In this document: one piece after another, positions 44,750 to 56,825 of the stretch | Position numbering within the stretch: position 1 is the first letter of the stretch | Layout of the letters: every line of letters starts with the position of its first letter | NCBI RefSeq assembly: GCF_051622035.1 | Contig: NC_135360.1 | Coordinates: 2,228,001-2,292,000 of the forward strand | Origin: Arctopsyche grandis | Taxonomy: Eukaryota > Arthropoda > Insecta > Trichoptera > Hydropsychidae | Length of the DNA stretch: 64,000 nucleotides | Direction of reading: 5' to 3' | Position numbers and translations under genes: made by a program | The notes under the pieces: model-generated | Database searches by the model: none | Told to the model about the DNA's origin: nothing | The model's input: only the letters and a program-made list of their open reading frames with translations

Positions 44750-46899
44750 AAGTTCGCGCCGGCCTATGCTAATCACCCTCCATTTCCTTTATTCGTATTT
44801 CGAGTGTGGCCTAATATCTCCCACAGATTTAGGTCACATCCTACTAAGATGTGTTTGCGCGCTGTTGGCGACCCGACTTCGTTATACGACACAAGATCAA
44901 AAAGTATTTTTTGGCATAGATATAGAGTTTTTGATTAATATTATGCCATATTTACCAGAATGTATATACAGACCAATAGCATTGTAAATAGGCAACAAAT
45001 TATAGTAATTAGTTATAAACTTAATTTTAAAATAAAAATTGATCAGTAAATAAATAAAATAAATTAAAATAAAATCAGCAAATAAACTTGATCAGTAACT
45101 TATTCTAAATGATCAGTAGAATATAATAAATTATTCAATTTTGTTGATACTGATAAAGGATTTTCCATCCTATAGGTTGGATGATAGCGCGTCGCCCCGT
45201 TACTGTCCATTCCCACTCTCCCGGGGTCCACACATCGCAATATCTTTTATTTTAAGTTTTATTTCATCTATATTTTCACAAAAAAAAACATCTTAACAGC
45301 CAACACTTATTTAACGATTAGGTTAAGTTAGGGTTGGCCCTATTCATTTAAGATTATATTGTTAGGATCGGTATTAACCAGTCTCACTGTCATAGTGCCA
45401 TAACAGGAGCCATAATGCAATATGGCAACACTGACGATTTTCTGGCTGTCAAAATGAAACTTATCATCTTATAATAATCATAGACCATTTAATTTTAATA
45501 ACTGATCATTTAGTTTAATAACTGTATATAACAACCGATCCCAGCGTATTGATCATTTAGAATACTCACTGATAATTTCGAAATATTTACTGACAATTTA
45601 GTAATTTTGTTGATCAAAGCTGAATGAATTAATGATCAATTAAATTCACGCCTTGTAAATATTAATGATTCTGGTAATTTTTTTAAATGTTTAATTTAAA
45701 AAAACCTTTAAATTACTTAATATCATAAAACAACCTGTATGCGAATTGACATCGGCTTGTTTCTTATCTCAACCCATTTGCTAAGTATTTCTCACCATGG
45801 AAACGCAACTTATTTTCAAATACGATTTTCAGTCCCAAAATTATTATAAATGTTTCCAAAAACCTAAAAGCTTAATGCTTACGAAACCTTAAATCCAAAT
45901 TTTGATCTTGGAACCTATGTAATGTACATACAATATGTATCTACACGAATATACACCGTCGTAGGTTCCTTTATTACATCTTCATCTCCTTCGATAGACT
46001 TGGCAATTTGCTTTGGATTTCATGTTATTCGATGTTGCTCAAGTTTCCAACTCAATTAATCGCACTGTCGAGATATATGTACATACATAAGTAGTTCATC
46101 GAGATATTTATCTCCAGTAACAAGTATCGATATAATCAAATTGTTATCGCTCACACAAATTGTAAAAGCGTGTCAGTTCCTATCGCCGATGAGGAGTTCA
46201 AGCAACGCGACTCTACAAGGTCGCTTTTCAATTGACGTGTGTGCGAAATTGTGAACCGCGCGACAACAGGATGAGTAATCTCATTGAATGAATATGCAAC
46301 GCTATTCAATGACGCGCGGCAGTTTTTGTCGTCGCCGTTCTCGGCTAAATTTTATGTTTGCCCAAAACTGGCCGTGTGATCATGTGCCGCATTATGCCGG
46401 CTATAAATGTGCATAATTTTATGAAAATCGCTCTGCGCGTTTTTGTGTTACGTGCGTAATAAACGAGGCAATTCCCGGTGACACCCGGCGAGTTACATTC
46501 AAACTGATATTAGTCATGTAAAATTCAATCACTTTTCATATGTACATGTACATACTTTAAAGTAGCTTTCAATTAAAATTCCACAATATGTTCTATATAT
46601 GATCCGTTATGTTTGAAAGTGGGATACTAAGTCCACTTTTCTTAATTTCGAGAAAGTTTAACTTTAGAATTATAGTGTTTTTTGGAACTGAAAATTGGAC
46701 TTCCGCCACTCAAATATAACTGATCATATAATGCTGGGTGAAAGTCAATCAAATTTTCTTCAATTTTTATCTCCCTGCTCTACACATTTTCATTACCTGC
46801 TTTTTTTTGCACTCGCTTGGATACAATTTTAGTATTTCTTACATTCGAAGTCAACATGAGGAATGATTATAAGAAAAAAAATCTACATTGGCTTACATG
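44750..46899. other. No gene recognised; repeat-poor stretch at 46.1-46.5 kb
   Basis: 44995-45130 resembles family F (TGATCAGTA words). From 46140 to 46500 the sequence is repeat-free with words such as TCATGTGCCGCATTATGCCG, GCATAATTTTATGAAAATCG and GTGCGTAATAAACGAGGC, which look more like constrained regulatory DNA than like the transposons. No exon supported. Confidence 0.35.
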
Positions 46900-47170
46900 G
46901 CCAACAGTATGGCTCAGTGGTTGCGTTTATGTTTAGGTTACCGGGTTCGATCCCGTGCAAATCTTTAATGCTGCTGGTCAGACTTGGATGTTTGTGACTC
47001 TAGGTCGATCGTTTCCTATCAGAGCTAGCCAATTTATCTGATTTCATTGTTGGAAACGGTTCCTCCATTATTGGCAAAATCCATCCTACACGCCTTCACA
47101 AATATCTGAATTTGATTTATGTACAATATGTAAAAATTTATATACAAGTCTAAATCCATAGATGTCATAG
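46900..47170 (+). mobile_element. tRNA-derived SINE, 3'-truncated
   Basis: Head GGCCAACAGTATGGCTCAGT, GGTTGCG; B-box CCGGGTTCGATCCCG; body TGCTGCTGGTCAGACTTGGA and CAATTTATCTGATTTCATTG. It ends after ATAGATGTCATAGG without either tail type. Confidence 0.8.
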
Positions 47171-48354
47171 GATCCATTTTTGTTACTGGTAACCCATTTG
47201 ACATTTGATTTGCTGGCGGACCTCGATTGGGCCGTGCGAGCCCTTTTAGAGAGGAGCACTCTTTTTTTTTATTTGCAGGGCGAAATGTTTTAGAGATGGT
47301 CATTTGCATATTATGTCGTGATAAATACCTAATGTGTCTGGAAATAGGGCTATTTTGCGGGCTGATAATTGGTACCCTTAAAAAACTTATAAATTATCCC
47401 ATGCACGCAATTCCTAGAATTAAGCTTCGCATAATTACATGACAGATCTAATGCCGTGTGAATCAATAGTCTTTAGGAGACCAAACATCCGTAGAGAAGA
47501 AGGGGGAAGAAACCATCTGCAGAGCTTCGAAGCAGCTCAGCTCAGAGCTCAGCTTCCAATCGTATCGAATTTCTTCCGTAGCTTGGCGCATTTTACGATG
47601 CAAGTCATTAAAGGGCACACGGGCTCATAAAGTTTTATGACTTTCCGTGCAGCTAATCTTATTTGGCGCCAGATTTTTTTCGCCGCGAACTATGTACCAC
47701 TTGTTTGCGCTACACTCGACGCTGTCAAGACTTGTAATGGATCGATCACACCGGGCGTGCTCGCAGTGTAATACGCCCGATTTTTGATAAGCACTGATTC
47801 GGCTCTGTGTCGGGCCGGTCCCATTGATGATGCTCTCGTTATCTGCGAGCACTTTGTAAACAAGCATTACTCACTTTACATACATACCCACTTTATGTAC
47901 ATCGCCATGTGCTCGAGGCAAATATTTGAACGCGCGCTTCAATGTGTGCGCGCGCGCGTGTGTGTGATAAATTTTCCACGATATATACACAATCGTTGTT
48001 TTTGTTATTGTTGTGTCGTTGTTTTTAATTGTGGTCGTGCGAATTCAAAACACGGAATGGTGAATGAAATCGTAACTGTTCTCGGAACTGTGCGAATCTC
48101 AGTGACGACGCGCTCGCTGTTATTCTGAAGATAAGCTCGCTCGCTGCTCATTGATGTTAAATTTGACGTAAATAAAACATGTCAACTGCTACATAATATA
48201 TGTATGTACATACATATAAGACGGTTTTTATTTTATGACTTGTAACCAGGTGCACGCATTCGTGCACTTTCTTCTGTGCGAACAGAGACTTGCTATGCGC
48301 ATTGTCAAATGACAATAAGCCTTTCGTATATTATATTTATTTATTTATAGCAAA
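47171..48354. other. No gene recognised
   Basis: Mixed sequence with a CG-rich patch at 47930-47970 (GCGCGCGCGTGTGTGTG). Open frames are short and unrecognised. Confidence 0.3.
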
Positions 48355-48664
48355 CTAGCTTTATTACCAGGCTTCGCTCGGTATTTGTAATATAAACCGC
48401 TTAAACATGACTAATCTAATAGTAAACATTTTATTAAATTTATTTGAATACTATTTTTTTTTATTATTAAACTGACTGTCACGAACAAACAAACATATAT
48501 AGTAATTCTCTTATAAAAAAATATATGTACACCACCGGGGTCTGCCCTCGGCGCCTACGCCCCCGGGAACTTTGAATCGGAAAAAAGCGAATTATACAGC
48601 GAATCGGAAAAGTATATACATACATACATACGAACAAACAAACTTTAGTATTTTATATGTAAGA
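48355..48664 (-). mobile_element. Non-autonomous Helitron, about 310 bp
   Basis: Minus strand: 5' TCTTACATATAAAATAC, 3' CCGAGCGAAGCCTGGTAATA, AAGCTAG before T. A GC-rich patch with CCCCGGTGGTG and GGCGTAGGCGCCGAGGGC corresponds to the minisatellite of the 24.7-kb copy. The A|T flanks fit. Confidence 0.78.
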
Positions 48665-48712
48665 TTGCTAATGTATATATATAACAAAAGTAACAACTAA
48701 AATTATAACTAT

Positions 48713-48921
48713 TCTATAATAATATATAATTTCGAAAGAGAGTTTGTAAGTTTGTAACTATAGTTGGTTGGAAATCGAAAACATTCGTTTCGATTGGTTG
48801 AATTTTTTTTTTCGATTCGAATAAATCTAATAAAAAAAACAAATGAATATTTACTATTAGATTCGCCATGTTTAAGCTGTTTATATTACAAACAATGAGC
48901 GAAGCCGGGTAAAACAACTAG
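48713..48921 (+). mobile_element. Non-autonomous Helitron, about 209 bp
   Basis: ATATATAATTTCGAAAGAGA at the 5' side and ATGAGCGAAGCCGGGTAAAA, CAACTAG before T at the 3' end. The 5' border is slightly uncertain because of an inserted ATA. Confidence 0.8.
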
Positions 48922-48963
48922 TATAACATGATTAGTAACTATAACAATGCATTTACTAACTTA

Positions 48964-49022
48964 CTAGTTGTTTTACCCGATTTCGCTCAGTATTTGTAAT
49001 ATAAACAGCTTAAACATGGCGA
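48964..49022 (-). mobile_element. Helitron 3' end, truncated
   Basis: Minus strand ...TGAGCGAAATCGGGTAAAAC, AACTAG, T. Homology to the other copies stops after ATGGCGA. It lies 42 bp from the preceding Helitron in the opposite orientation. Confidence 0.65.
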
Positions 49023-49049
49023 CCCCCTGGAGCGTTTGGTAAAATTGTG

Positions 49050-49505
49050 TTTTTGTATTTATCCTTGCTGTGATCAATAACAGTATATCCCATATTTGAA
49101 GAAATGTAGGAGAAGTCGTCAACGTGCCACGTTCCGTGCTGTGTGTTTTTGCCCTAGGCGTCACATTTACAATATGGCAAAGTATGAAAACGATCGGATA
49201 AGAGGCAATTTTTTTTCTTAATAGTAATCGTAAGTGAAACATAAAAGAGATATGTATGTAAAAAAAATGACAGTGATCGATAACGGTGTTATCCCATATT
49301 TGTAATCGATCACTGTCAAGCAAGGATACAATTTTACCGAAAATGGTCCAAAAGGTCGTTTTGGTATAGATCAGTAATACTACCATACAATTTCAACGAC
49401 ATAATATGTAGATCGAATGTGTCGTTTTGAAAGGAATGTCCCATGCACGCCACATTTTTTCTAAATGTTTAAAACTATCTAAAAAAAACCACGTAAAACC
49501 ACAAA
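49050..49505. repeat. Family C copies with a family D fragment between them
   Basis: TATCCTTGCTGTGATC near 49060 and GATCACTGTCAAGCAAGGAT at 49309 belong to family C, as do CATACAATTTCAACGACATA and TATCTAAAAAAAACCACGTA at the right. Between them, 49165-49255 (CAAAGTATGAAAACGATCGG, ATAAGAGGCAA) matches family D in reverse. Confidence 0.6.
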
Positions 49506-50389
49506 ACTTAATAAATATTAAAGCATTATTGAATTCCAAAGCATTTTTATCAATCAATCAATAAGACAAATTATTTATTGTTCCGTTTTTAGATAGTTGC
49601 ATAAGTTGCTCTATCTACATATGGTGTTTCCATCTCATGTATAGAAACACACTGTATTAATGATAAAGATCCCATTATAATGGCGTTTTTTTTTTGTTTG
49701 CTTCATTTACTGAGTTGGAGAAAGTGGCTGATAATTTTCGTCGAGACTAGTTGGTTCCTCAAAAACAATAGTGTGTGTATACAAATATATTGTTGGATAT
49801 GATCCAACCAGTTTACCAGAATCCCCTGTGTGACATTGGAATCCAATCGTTGGATGTCAGCCAATGAATGGTTCTCGTGATTGCGTTAAATTTTTCCTGA
49901 GGTTTTCATTCATGAAAACTTTATTTATAGTCGACTCCATTTGTTAGTTGTTATTGTTTTTGATGGTTTTGTGGAGCTGATGATAGTAAATATAATAAAA
50001 AAACTCATTTGCGATAAATATTTCCAAAGCTTACGTTCATATGCTTTATTTTAACAATTTGAATAACTTTCGAACTTTTTGCACTAAGATCACTTTTAGT
50101 CGGATCTGGTTAATTGTAACAAGTGGAACTTACCCATTACAGTCATCATGATCTGATTATAATTTTAATTTATATTTATGTCGATTTGGAGCAATCATGG
50201 CTCTAGTAAAAATTAAATATTTATAAAATAACTCTGAAGCATCATTTTTTACAAGATTTTTACTAGTTTCACTTGTGCAACACTGAATGGTATGGGACGT
50301 CACGTGTTTCCCACTGTGCACGTGCAGAATGCATGTGTTTGGGAGGTCGCACGTGTATACATATCCATATGCAACCGATTCTACATTCC
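49506..50389. other. No gene recognised
   Basis: No repeat family or exon is supported by eye. Confidence 0.3.
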
Positions 50390-50520
50390 TTCAAATATGG
50401 GATTCACCGTTATCGATCACTGTCAAGCAAGGATAAAATATTACCGAAATCACTCCAGGGGGTGATTTTTGGAAATGTGTACCTTGATTATGGGCGTTTT
50501 TCCTTATGTATTAAATAAAA
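50390..50520 (+). repeat. Family C fragment
   Basis: CAAATATGGGATTCACCGTT, ATCGATCACTGTCAAGCAAG, GATAAAATATTACCGAAA. Confidence 0.6.
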
Positions 50521-50529
50521 CACGTACAG

Positions 50530-51235
50530 TGTGTTTTTACTAGCCTCTTCTTACTTCGCTTTCGATTTTTACGTCTGACGAAATTTGGGTTCTTATCCGA
50601 TCGTTTTCAAACTTTGCCATTTTGCTCGGTTTGGTCATCAATATATGTGGAAATCAAGTCCGCCATTACGATGGTGAAAAATAATAATAATGGACACGTT
50701 TGAAAATACTCCATTATCATTTTTGTTGACGTCTATTTGTTTATCCACGTTGCCGCATTTGTCCACACCAGTCTTCAGCGGACGAATGCGCCGAAACGGG
50801 TTCCTTTTGTCAACCTTTTTTTGCTCTCTAGAGAGCAAAAACAATAGGAATTGACAAAATAAACCCACGCGCCTCGTCCACACTGTTCCGATCGTTTCTT
50901 CCCTTTTTGCCACACTCTCGCTATGTCAGATTTTAATTGTTTAAACGCCTATAACTTTTTTTTTTTTTCACTATATTTTATTATTTCGCTCTAAGCGTTC
51001 CCTTCCTACAACTTTTCCGACCGCTTTGTAACTTCGCATTTTTTTGAGGTTTGGCCCCCGATAGAGATTTTAATTGTCAAGTCGATTGTGACATAATCGT
51101 AATTAACATGTTTTAAGATTCGAAAAATTCAGTAAGACTTTTTGCTTAATGCCCGTAGTCTTGTTTGTTTGACTTTCCGCCACCCACTCGTTTTATTAGA
51201 TTTTAATTTTACTAAACGCTTACTCTTGTTTTTGT
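50530..51235 (+). repeat. Family D, two partial copies
   Basis: 50530-50720 carries CTTATCCGATCGTTTTCAAA, CTTTGCCATTTTGCTCGGTT and CGCCATTACGATGGTGAAA. 50930-51235 carries TGTCAGATTTTAATTGTTTA, AACGCCTATAAC and TTTGAGGTTTGGCCCCCGAT. Confidence 0.6.
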
Positions 51236-52055
51236 TGCTTCTATGTATGTATATAACCAATACGTCAACAACGTCTTATTGACATTGCGACCTTCTTTCG
51301 GAAGCCTGTTGCACAAACACTTGTTGCCCCCATGTGTACTGCCGGGTGGCAAAGAGTGGGTATGAGGGCTAATCTTTCACGCATATTCCGATAACGTATT
51401 TGAGAAATTGGCGTTTCTGATCCAGTACACGACGTTGGCGCCGAACTGTACCTTTTATATAATATAGTATTGGAGTTGCGTTTGGCGAACGCAACATCCA
51501 TACTAAGTGGTTATTGGCGCCATCGATTACCGTTGGATCATGAGAATTCCCCGACGCGAAACTCACTACTGCCATTATTTCCGCGAAATGGCGACCATAA
51601 ATACATTTTTCCGACGAATCAGCTGGTCAATTGATCCCTCCGACTGTCGGCCAACAACTGAGGCAATCATCGTTTATTTTAGGCACGGTCGCATCTGTAA
51701 ACAAACATTGCCACAAGTGACCCCGATCGTTTTTTTTTTTACCCCCGTCTTCTGTACTATCTGGCTCCTTATTTCTGTTTAATTACGCTCGATATATTTT
51801 ACGATTGTTAATTCAAAGTTCAGATTACTCACTTGCGCTCGTGAATAGTTGTTCTCCATATCTAATCAAGGGTTCCGTTAGTGCTTGTTTGCTTATTTCT
51901 GAGACTGTCGAGTTGTCCAAACCATCGTTCCACTAGAGAAACACTCTTTCTAGGATGCTTTCGTATGGTAAACCAAAGAAAATGATTTTTTAATTAGACC
52001 ACTTACAGATAGTTAACCTATCTTCTTTACAAACTTTTTTTATTATTAAAAGCCT
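51236..52055. other. No gene recognised
   Basis: Open frames around 51265-51782 overlap on both strands and have no recognisable domain. Confidence 0.3.
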
Positions 52056-52660
52056 CTTCTATACTTCACTTAGCTCTTTCGTATGACAACATTTTGGGTT
52101 TGATATCCTACATTCTTCCGATCGTTATGAAGCTTTTCCATTTTGCGTGGTTTGGTCATTTTTCTACTCAAATCTAGTCATTTGGTAAGAGATTCAAGTT
52201 TCAAGTACTGTACCATAACTTGTGTGTACTTCCTAAACAACCTTGTCCTCTATGCTCGGGGTTTTCCCGTTCATTAGTAGATAAAAGTAACTAAGCTGTC
52301 TCTTTTTGTCAAGGTTTTTATTAGTATGACAAACTTCCTATTACAATTGGTCTGACAAACTTCCTACACTATTCTGATCGCTTTGAAACTTTGCCATTTT
52401 GCGAGGTTTGGCCGCCGATAGAGATTTCAATTGGGTCCGCCAACTTGATGGTGAAATGTAATCGTAATGAAGAATCCAAAAAATTTTGAGAAGGTGATAG
52501 CTCACCACTGCCAATAGCCAGTAGCCTTGTTTGTTTGACTCCCCCCCCCCTCGTTTTGTCAGTTTTTAATTGTTTAAACGCCTATAACTATGATTTACAC
52601 ACTATCTTATAAAAATTACATTATAGGCTCTCATATATTTTTTCTTTACTAATATGTTAA
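52056..52660 (+). repeat. Family D, two copies in tandem
   Basis: A short copy at 52056-52170 (CTTCCGATCGTTATGAAGCT, CCATTTTGCGTGGTTTGGTC) and a fuller one at 52305-52660 aligned to 13.88-14.28 kb (TCGCTTTGAAACTTTGCCAT, ATAGCCAGTAGCCTTGTTTG, TTGTTTAAACGCCTATAACT). Confidence 0.65.
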
Positions 52661-52839
52661 TATAATATGTTCGACATATTATATTCACTTGCACTTTTGC
52701 TTTACTTATACCTAAAAACAGGTGACTTTCTCAACTGTGCTTGCAAATGAGCCTGGCATGAAACTTCACATGCAAAGAGTCCAAAAATATATTAGAAACA
52801 ACTTATTTTAAACAGTCATTGTTTGCTTCTAGTATGATT

Positions 52840-53076
52840 GGAGAGTGACTAGTCATAATGTTTACTACCGTTGATCTATTCCGAGTATAAATTTTGATAG
52901 ATGTGACGGTCAACTTTCGTGTTTGTCGGCATACATATGTAGAACTATCAAATATGATAAATTTTCGAATGGCTCGGAGCCCGGGGGTCACAGGACCCCC
53001 ATTCGAAAACGCCGGGCAAATGTTTTCACTAGTCGAGGAACGAAAATGCACAGCTAAGCTGGGCAACGCCGGCTAA
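52840..53076 (+). mobile_element. Possible second Helitron family, 3' end
   Basis: Ends AAGCTGGGCAACGCCGGCTA, AT, a GC hairpin followed by CTAAT as in many insect Helitrons. A second GCCGGGC word lies 52 bp upstream. The 5' end is not identified. Confidence 0.4.
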
Positions 53077-53238
53077 TACGTACTAAAAAACAAAACCAGA
53101 GGAGCATTTTACACGTGGAAACATTCAACCGATCAGAACTGTTGTTGATCATTATACAGATATGGCCGTCGGCGATCACGCGACGTCATAAAACCCAATA
53201 GCAACACACATAAATAAACACACGTTCGTTTCGAATTG

Positions 53239-53241
<3 letters not shown>

Positions 53242-53292
<51 letters not shown>
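53242..53292. repeat. (CA)n microsatellite
   Basis: About 25 CA units; source of a Val-Cys minus-strand frame that is not a gene. Confidence 0.95.
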
Positions 53293-53295
<3 letters not shown>

Positions 53296-53349
53296 GAGCA
53301 CCCACTCTAAAAGTCTCGGAACGTAAGTAAGTATCGGGGTTTCTGCCCC

Positions 53350-53395
53350 TTTTGTCTCTTTGATGTGTCGAGATCAAAGGAGCCGCGCCGCCATT
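53350..53395. promoter_or_regulatory. Inverted pair of TCF-like sites with a GC helper word
   Basis: CTTTGATGTG at 53358-53367 and GATCAAAGG at 53372-53380 are divergent sites separated by four bases, followed directly by AGCCGCGCCGCCA (53381-53393). A further GCATCAAAGG lies at 53515-53524. Confidence 0.45.
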
Positions 53396-54249
53396 TTGTG
53401 TGTAGGTACTCGCGTTGCATAATGGCGGCATGCGTGCACTTTTTATTGAATGGGATGCGCGCGTCCTTGCCGAAATTGTCGTCGGTTGCATGTGCATAAT
53501 TTCATTGCGTGGGCGCATCAAAGGATAAGGCCGAACCCTTCTGATGCCGCGCAACATGCTATGTGTACCTGCGCATCTGTATGCACATATACAGTTCCAT
53601 ACAGTCTCTCCTCCTCTCTCCTACCAACGCGGTAAGGTTAGGTTAGGTCTGTCTCGCTCGGATGCGCGGGAGATCCGACCGCGTTCTGCTGCCAGGTGTC
53701 TGCAAACTATGCAGTGTTGAGATTTTGTTTGATTTCATTTTGAAGGTCTGGGTGCAAGGAGGGCAAATTTGGGTCGCCAGACATTTTGAGTTACATAAGA
53801 CTAAAATAATCATTTTTTTTTCATATAATGCCATAACAGGTCTTCCCAATCGACACTACAATGTACATAGGTGTACAGATATTAATTACAAACCACAAGC
53901 ATGTGTATGTTTGTAACAATCAACAAATTTTCGAAAGAAGGGTGGGGGATGCCGGTTTTATTTGATCTGGATTTAATGACCATCTAAATATTGCCAGCAG
54001 TGTTCGAATTTTTCGGTTTCTTCGAGCATTTTAACCCACAACCTGTCTACAAAAGTTGTAGCAAACCCCTAAATAACTACCGCCGAGGATTTCGAGTTTT
54101 GTAAAGGTGTGTTTATTTTTCCAAAACTAGTTCCATATTCTTCATTGTTGTTAAAATGTAATGCTCACAATCTAAATGCCAAACCACAATCTAAAATTCT
54201 CAGCAGTTATGGATTTCCATCGAGAAATTCTGCTATGGTTATAAATAAA

Positions 54250-54393
54250 GAGCGGATCAACATTGTTCGTCGTGCTTGGTTCATTTTTATGATTTTTTAT
54301 GCTCTCTAGCTTTGTAGTTTGCCCTGTTTTCTGGGAAATAGACCCAAAACGCCCTGTTTCCTGGAAAAAGCACGCTTCCGGTCCCACCTCTAG
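54250..54393 (-). mobile_element. hAT-like MITE, subfamily B
   Basis: Minus strand: TAGAGGTGGGACCGGAAGCG, TGCTTTTTCCAGGAAACAGG, AAACTACAAAGCTAGAGAGC and AAAAATGAACCAAGC. The left border is approximate. Confidence 0.7.
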
Positions 54394-54756
54394 TTATACA
54401 TGTAGAAATTCCGGTGTAAACCAGTCATATTGACACGGATTACACGACCCATGTTCAATGCATTTTTTTTTATTGCTACCTGGAAAGGCTTAGCGGGTAG
54501 TATTCTTGTTTATTTTTATATACTCAAAAAACAACGCCCATCGGCGTTTTCAGTTCCGTTTGCAAAAAGTTGGTCAACATTCAAAGGGTTAACTAATCCC
54601 CAATATGTCGGTAAAATAAAATTAAACTACCTGAAGATTGGAAGTGGTTCAAAATCGGATTACAAATTTTCGACGGACAGAAACAGTTACTTGCTGAGCA
54701 ACAGCTACATCTTGTGAATTGCTAGAAACTCTTGCTTTGCCTAGGGCCTGACCGCA

Positions 54757-54911
54757 CCGTGCGACTTGCGCGCGATTCGGTTGAGGGCGACCAGACCAAT
54801 GCATGCAGGTAGATGGGACATGCTACACCCGTCAACTTGTTTGTCGCACACATTTCCATACATTTTTTCGTGTCGCGCAACTAGTCGGCCGACAAAGTTG
54901 CACGGTGCTCT
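54757..54911. repeat. Candidate short MITE with 15-bp inverted ends
   Basis: GCACCGTGCGACTTG at the left and AAAGTTGCACGGTGC at the right are imperfect inverted repeats in a CG-rich unit. No target duplication is visible. Confidence 0.35.
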
Positions 54912-55734
54912 GTTCGTTCGTACATAGATCCAAACTGGTCTAGTGGAGCGATGTCTTGGGTACCGAATGGCTCTCGTCTTTGGGCGTTGAGAGTCCCTGG
55001 TTCTGCGTCAGATTGTTGAACCTGGTTGCGGTGTTGCCGGATGACCGCGGCCTTGGTCCGGCGGCTGCATCACAACACAAGATGCACTTTTACACGGCGT
55101 CTTCCGCGTAACCAGGCAGCTGCTGCACTCGGATCCATCCCCACCGCCGCCACGTCGACGACTCAAACCGGAAGTGACCATCGAGACAAAACCGAATGTT
55201 GTGCAGCACACACATACACCTATTATTTGTCGGGCCTTGCGTGGGTGGAGAAGGAGAAGCAACAGATCTCCTTTGTCGCGGCGGCCGCCTCTTTGATGTG
55301 CGCACGCTATACTGCCCCCTCCGACAGTCCACGCTAATTACACACCAACGTGTAACCGCTTCTAGACTTCTTTTATCTTCTATCGGACTTTTGTTCCTCT
55401 TGTTTTATTTTTTTTGTGCTCAATCCTTCTTTTTATTTCAAATATATGTATTTCGCCTAAGCGGTTTCGAACGCTTGCCCACACGCTCACATCCAGGAGA
55501 AAGTCTCTGCGTTTCAGCATCGCCAGTCTCTAAGCTCGCCGCTTATTAGATATTTTTATCATCATCATAATTCAAAACCGTTCGCTTCGCTCGATACGTG
55601 ACATTGCGTCATGTCGTATTTACCAAACGTGATAACGATTTTTTTCTCTTGGAAGGAGACTCGCATTTAGAAGTGTCCACTTCTCAATACATGCGAAACT
55701 ATTGCGCATTGTTTTATAAATAATTATGGGATCT
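54912..55734. other. GC-rich stretch with a TCF-like/GCCGCC pair; no gene recognised
   Basis: 54980-55320 is GC-rich with overlapping open frames on both strands that lack recognisable domains. At 55284-55300, GCCGCC is followed at once by CTTTGATGTG, the same pairing as at 41.45 and 53.37 kb. It could be a regulatory island or an unrecognised exon. Confidence 0.35.
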
Positions 55735-55742
55735 CTGATAAG

Positions 55743-56366
55743 TAGACTTGGGCGTTGGATTGGTGCTCGTCAAATAACAATAGACCTCTCCATTACCGTA
55801 CAAAGCAAGAGAGCAAAAAAAACATGGTTGATAATGGTGCACCATCTTTTAACCATAAAGCATCGTCCAAACGTCGTCCTTTACTGATTAGTTATCAGTA
55901 GTCACCGAACCCAGAAGGTGCCGCGTATTGTTCAAAGGTTGTAAATGCATTGTTTAAGTTTTGCCGAACCTTTTTTACAAAGGATTTACAACAATGGAAC
56001 AATGGATAGCACTGTGACTATCCTACCTCTAGTTATCAGTAAAGGACGACGTTCAGTGATAACGGTGATAAGTAGAGATAGGACCGGAAGCGTGCCGTTC
56101 ATTGTTCAATTTTTCGCTGAAGAACCTTTATTTTGCACTCTAACTTTTGTAAATAGACCCAAAACGCCCTGATTTCTGGAAAAAGCACGCTTCCAATCCG
56201 CCCTTTGGTGATAAGTAAGCTTCGGCGCGGCCCTGCGCACCATCGTTCATTTTTATGGTGAACCCTTTTTTTTGCTCTCTAGCTTTGTAGTTTGCCCTCT
56301 TTCCTGGAAAAAAGCCCCAAAACTAGCAATTTTTGTCCAAAAAGCACGCTCCCGCACCTATCTCTA
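55743..56366. mobile_element. Chain of hAT-like MITEs from three subfamilies
   Basis: ctgataag (55735-55742), element G (55743-55883), ctgattag/gttatcag (55884-55898, overlapping), a 133-bp element A (55899-56031), gttatcag (56032-56039), a 25-bp remnant TAAAGGACGACGTTC..., gtgataag (56065-56072), element B (56073-56207), gtgataag (56208-56215), a second B-like element (56216-56366, ending CCTATCTCTA), gtgatcta (56367-56374). Junction 8-mers are clearly related but differ more than in the 35.7-kb chain. Confidence 0.75.
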
Positions 56367-56549
56367 GTGATCTATCTCAATTGTGCAATCGTGCAAATCT
56401 AGAAAGTTCAAAAAAAAGATTGACAATCCCTCTTTCCTGGGAAATAGCACTCGAGCGCCTATCCTTAGTGATCTTAGTGAAGTAAGTTTCCGGAGCTTAT
56501 TTTGCAGTTTGGTTTCACCAATTCGCGTTAAATGAACTCTCTGTTTCTA

Positions 56550-56825
56550 TACTTGAATCCTCCCATTTAGTACACTAACAATTTTGTATTGACTTCACTT
56601 CACACAAATATTCAATAGAATGGCCTGTCGCATTCTCTTGTTTTTAAATCAAAGCAATAATAAAAATGCATAATAGACCAATCTTCTTTTTCGATCCTCT
56701 TATTCGATATTCATTGGATTTAGGGTTCCACGCCTTTCATCATATTCTTCCAGAAGGACCTGCTACCCGTTGCACGAACTTGAATCCAACTGGTTGATCT
56801 TTTATTATTTAACTTTCGTTGCTGG
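56550..56825. repeat. Left copy of a local duplication (right copy 57640-57905)
   Basis: ATGCATAATAGACCAATCTT, CGATCCTCTTATTCGATATT, TCATATTCTTCCAGAAGGAC and TTGATCTTTTATTATTTAAC recur in the same order at 57640-57905, after TCCTCCCAYTTAGT at the start of each copy. The copies differ by small indels and substitutions, so the duplication is not recent. The function is unknown. Confidence 0.7.
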
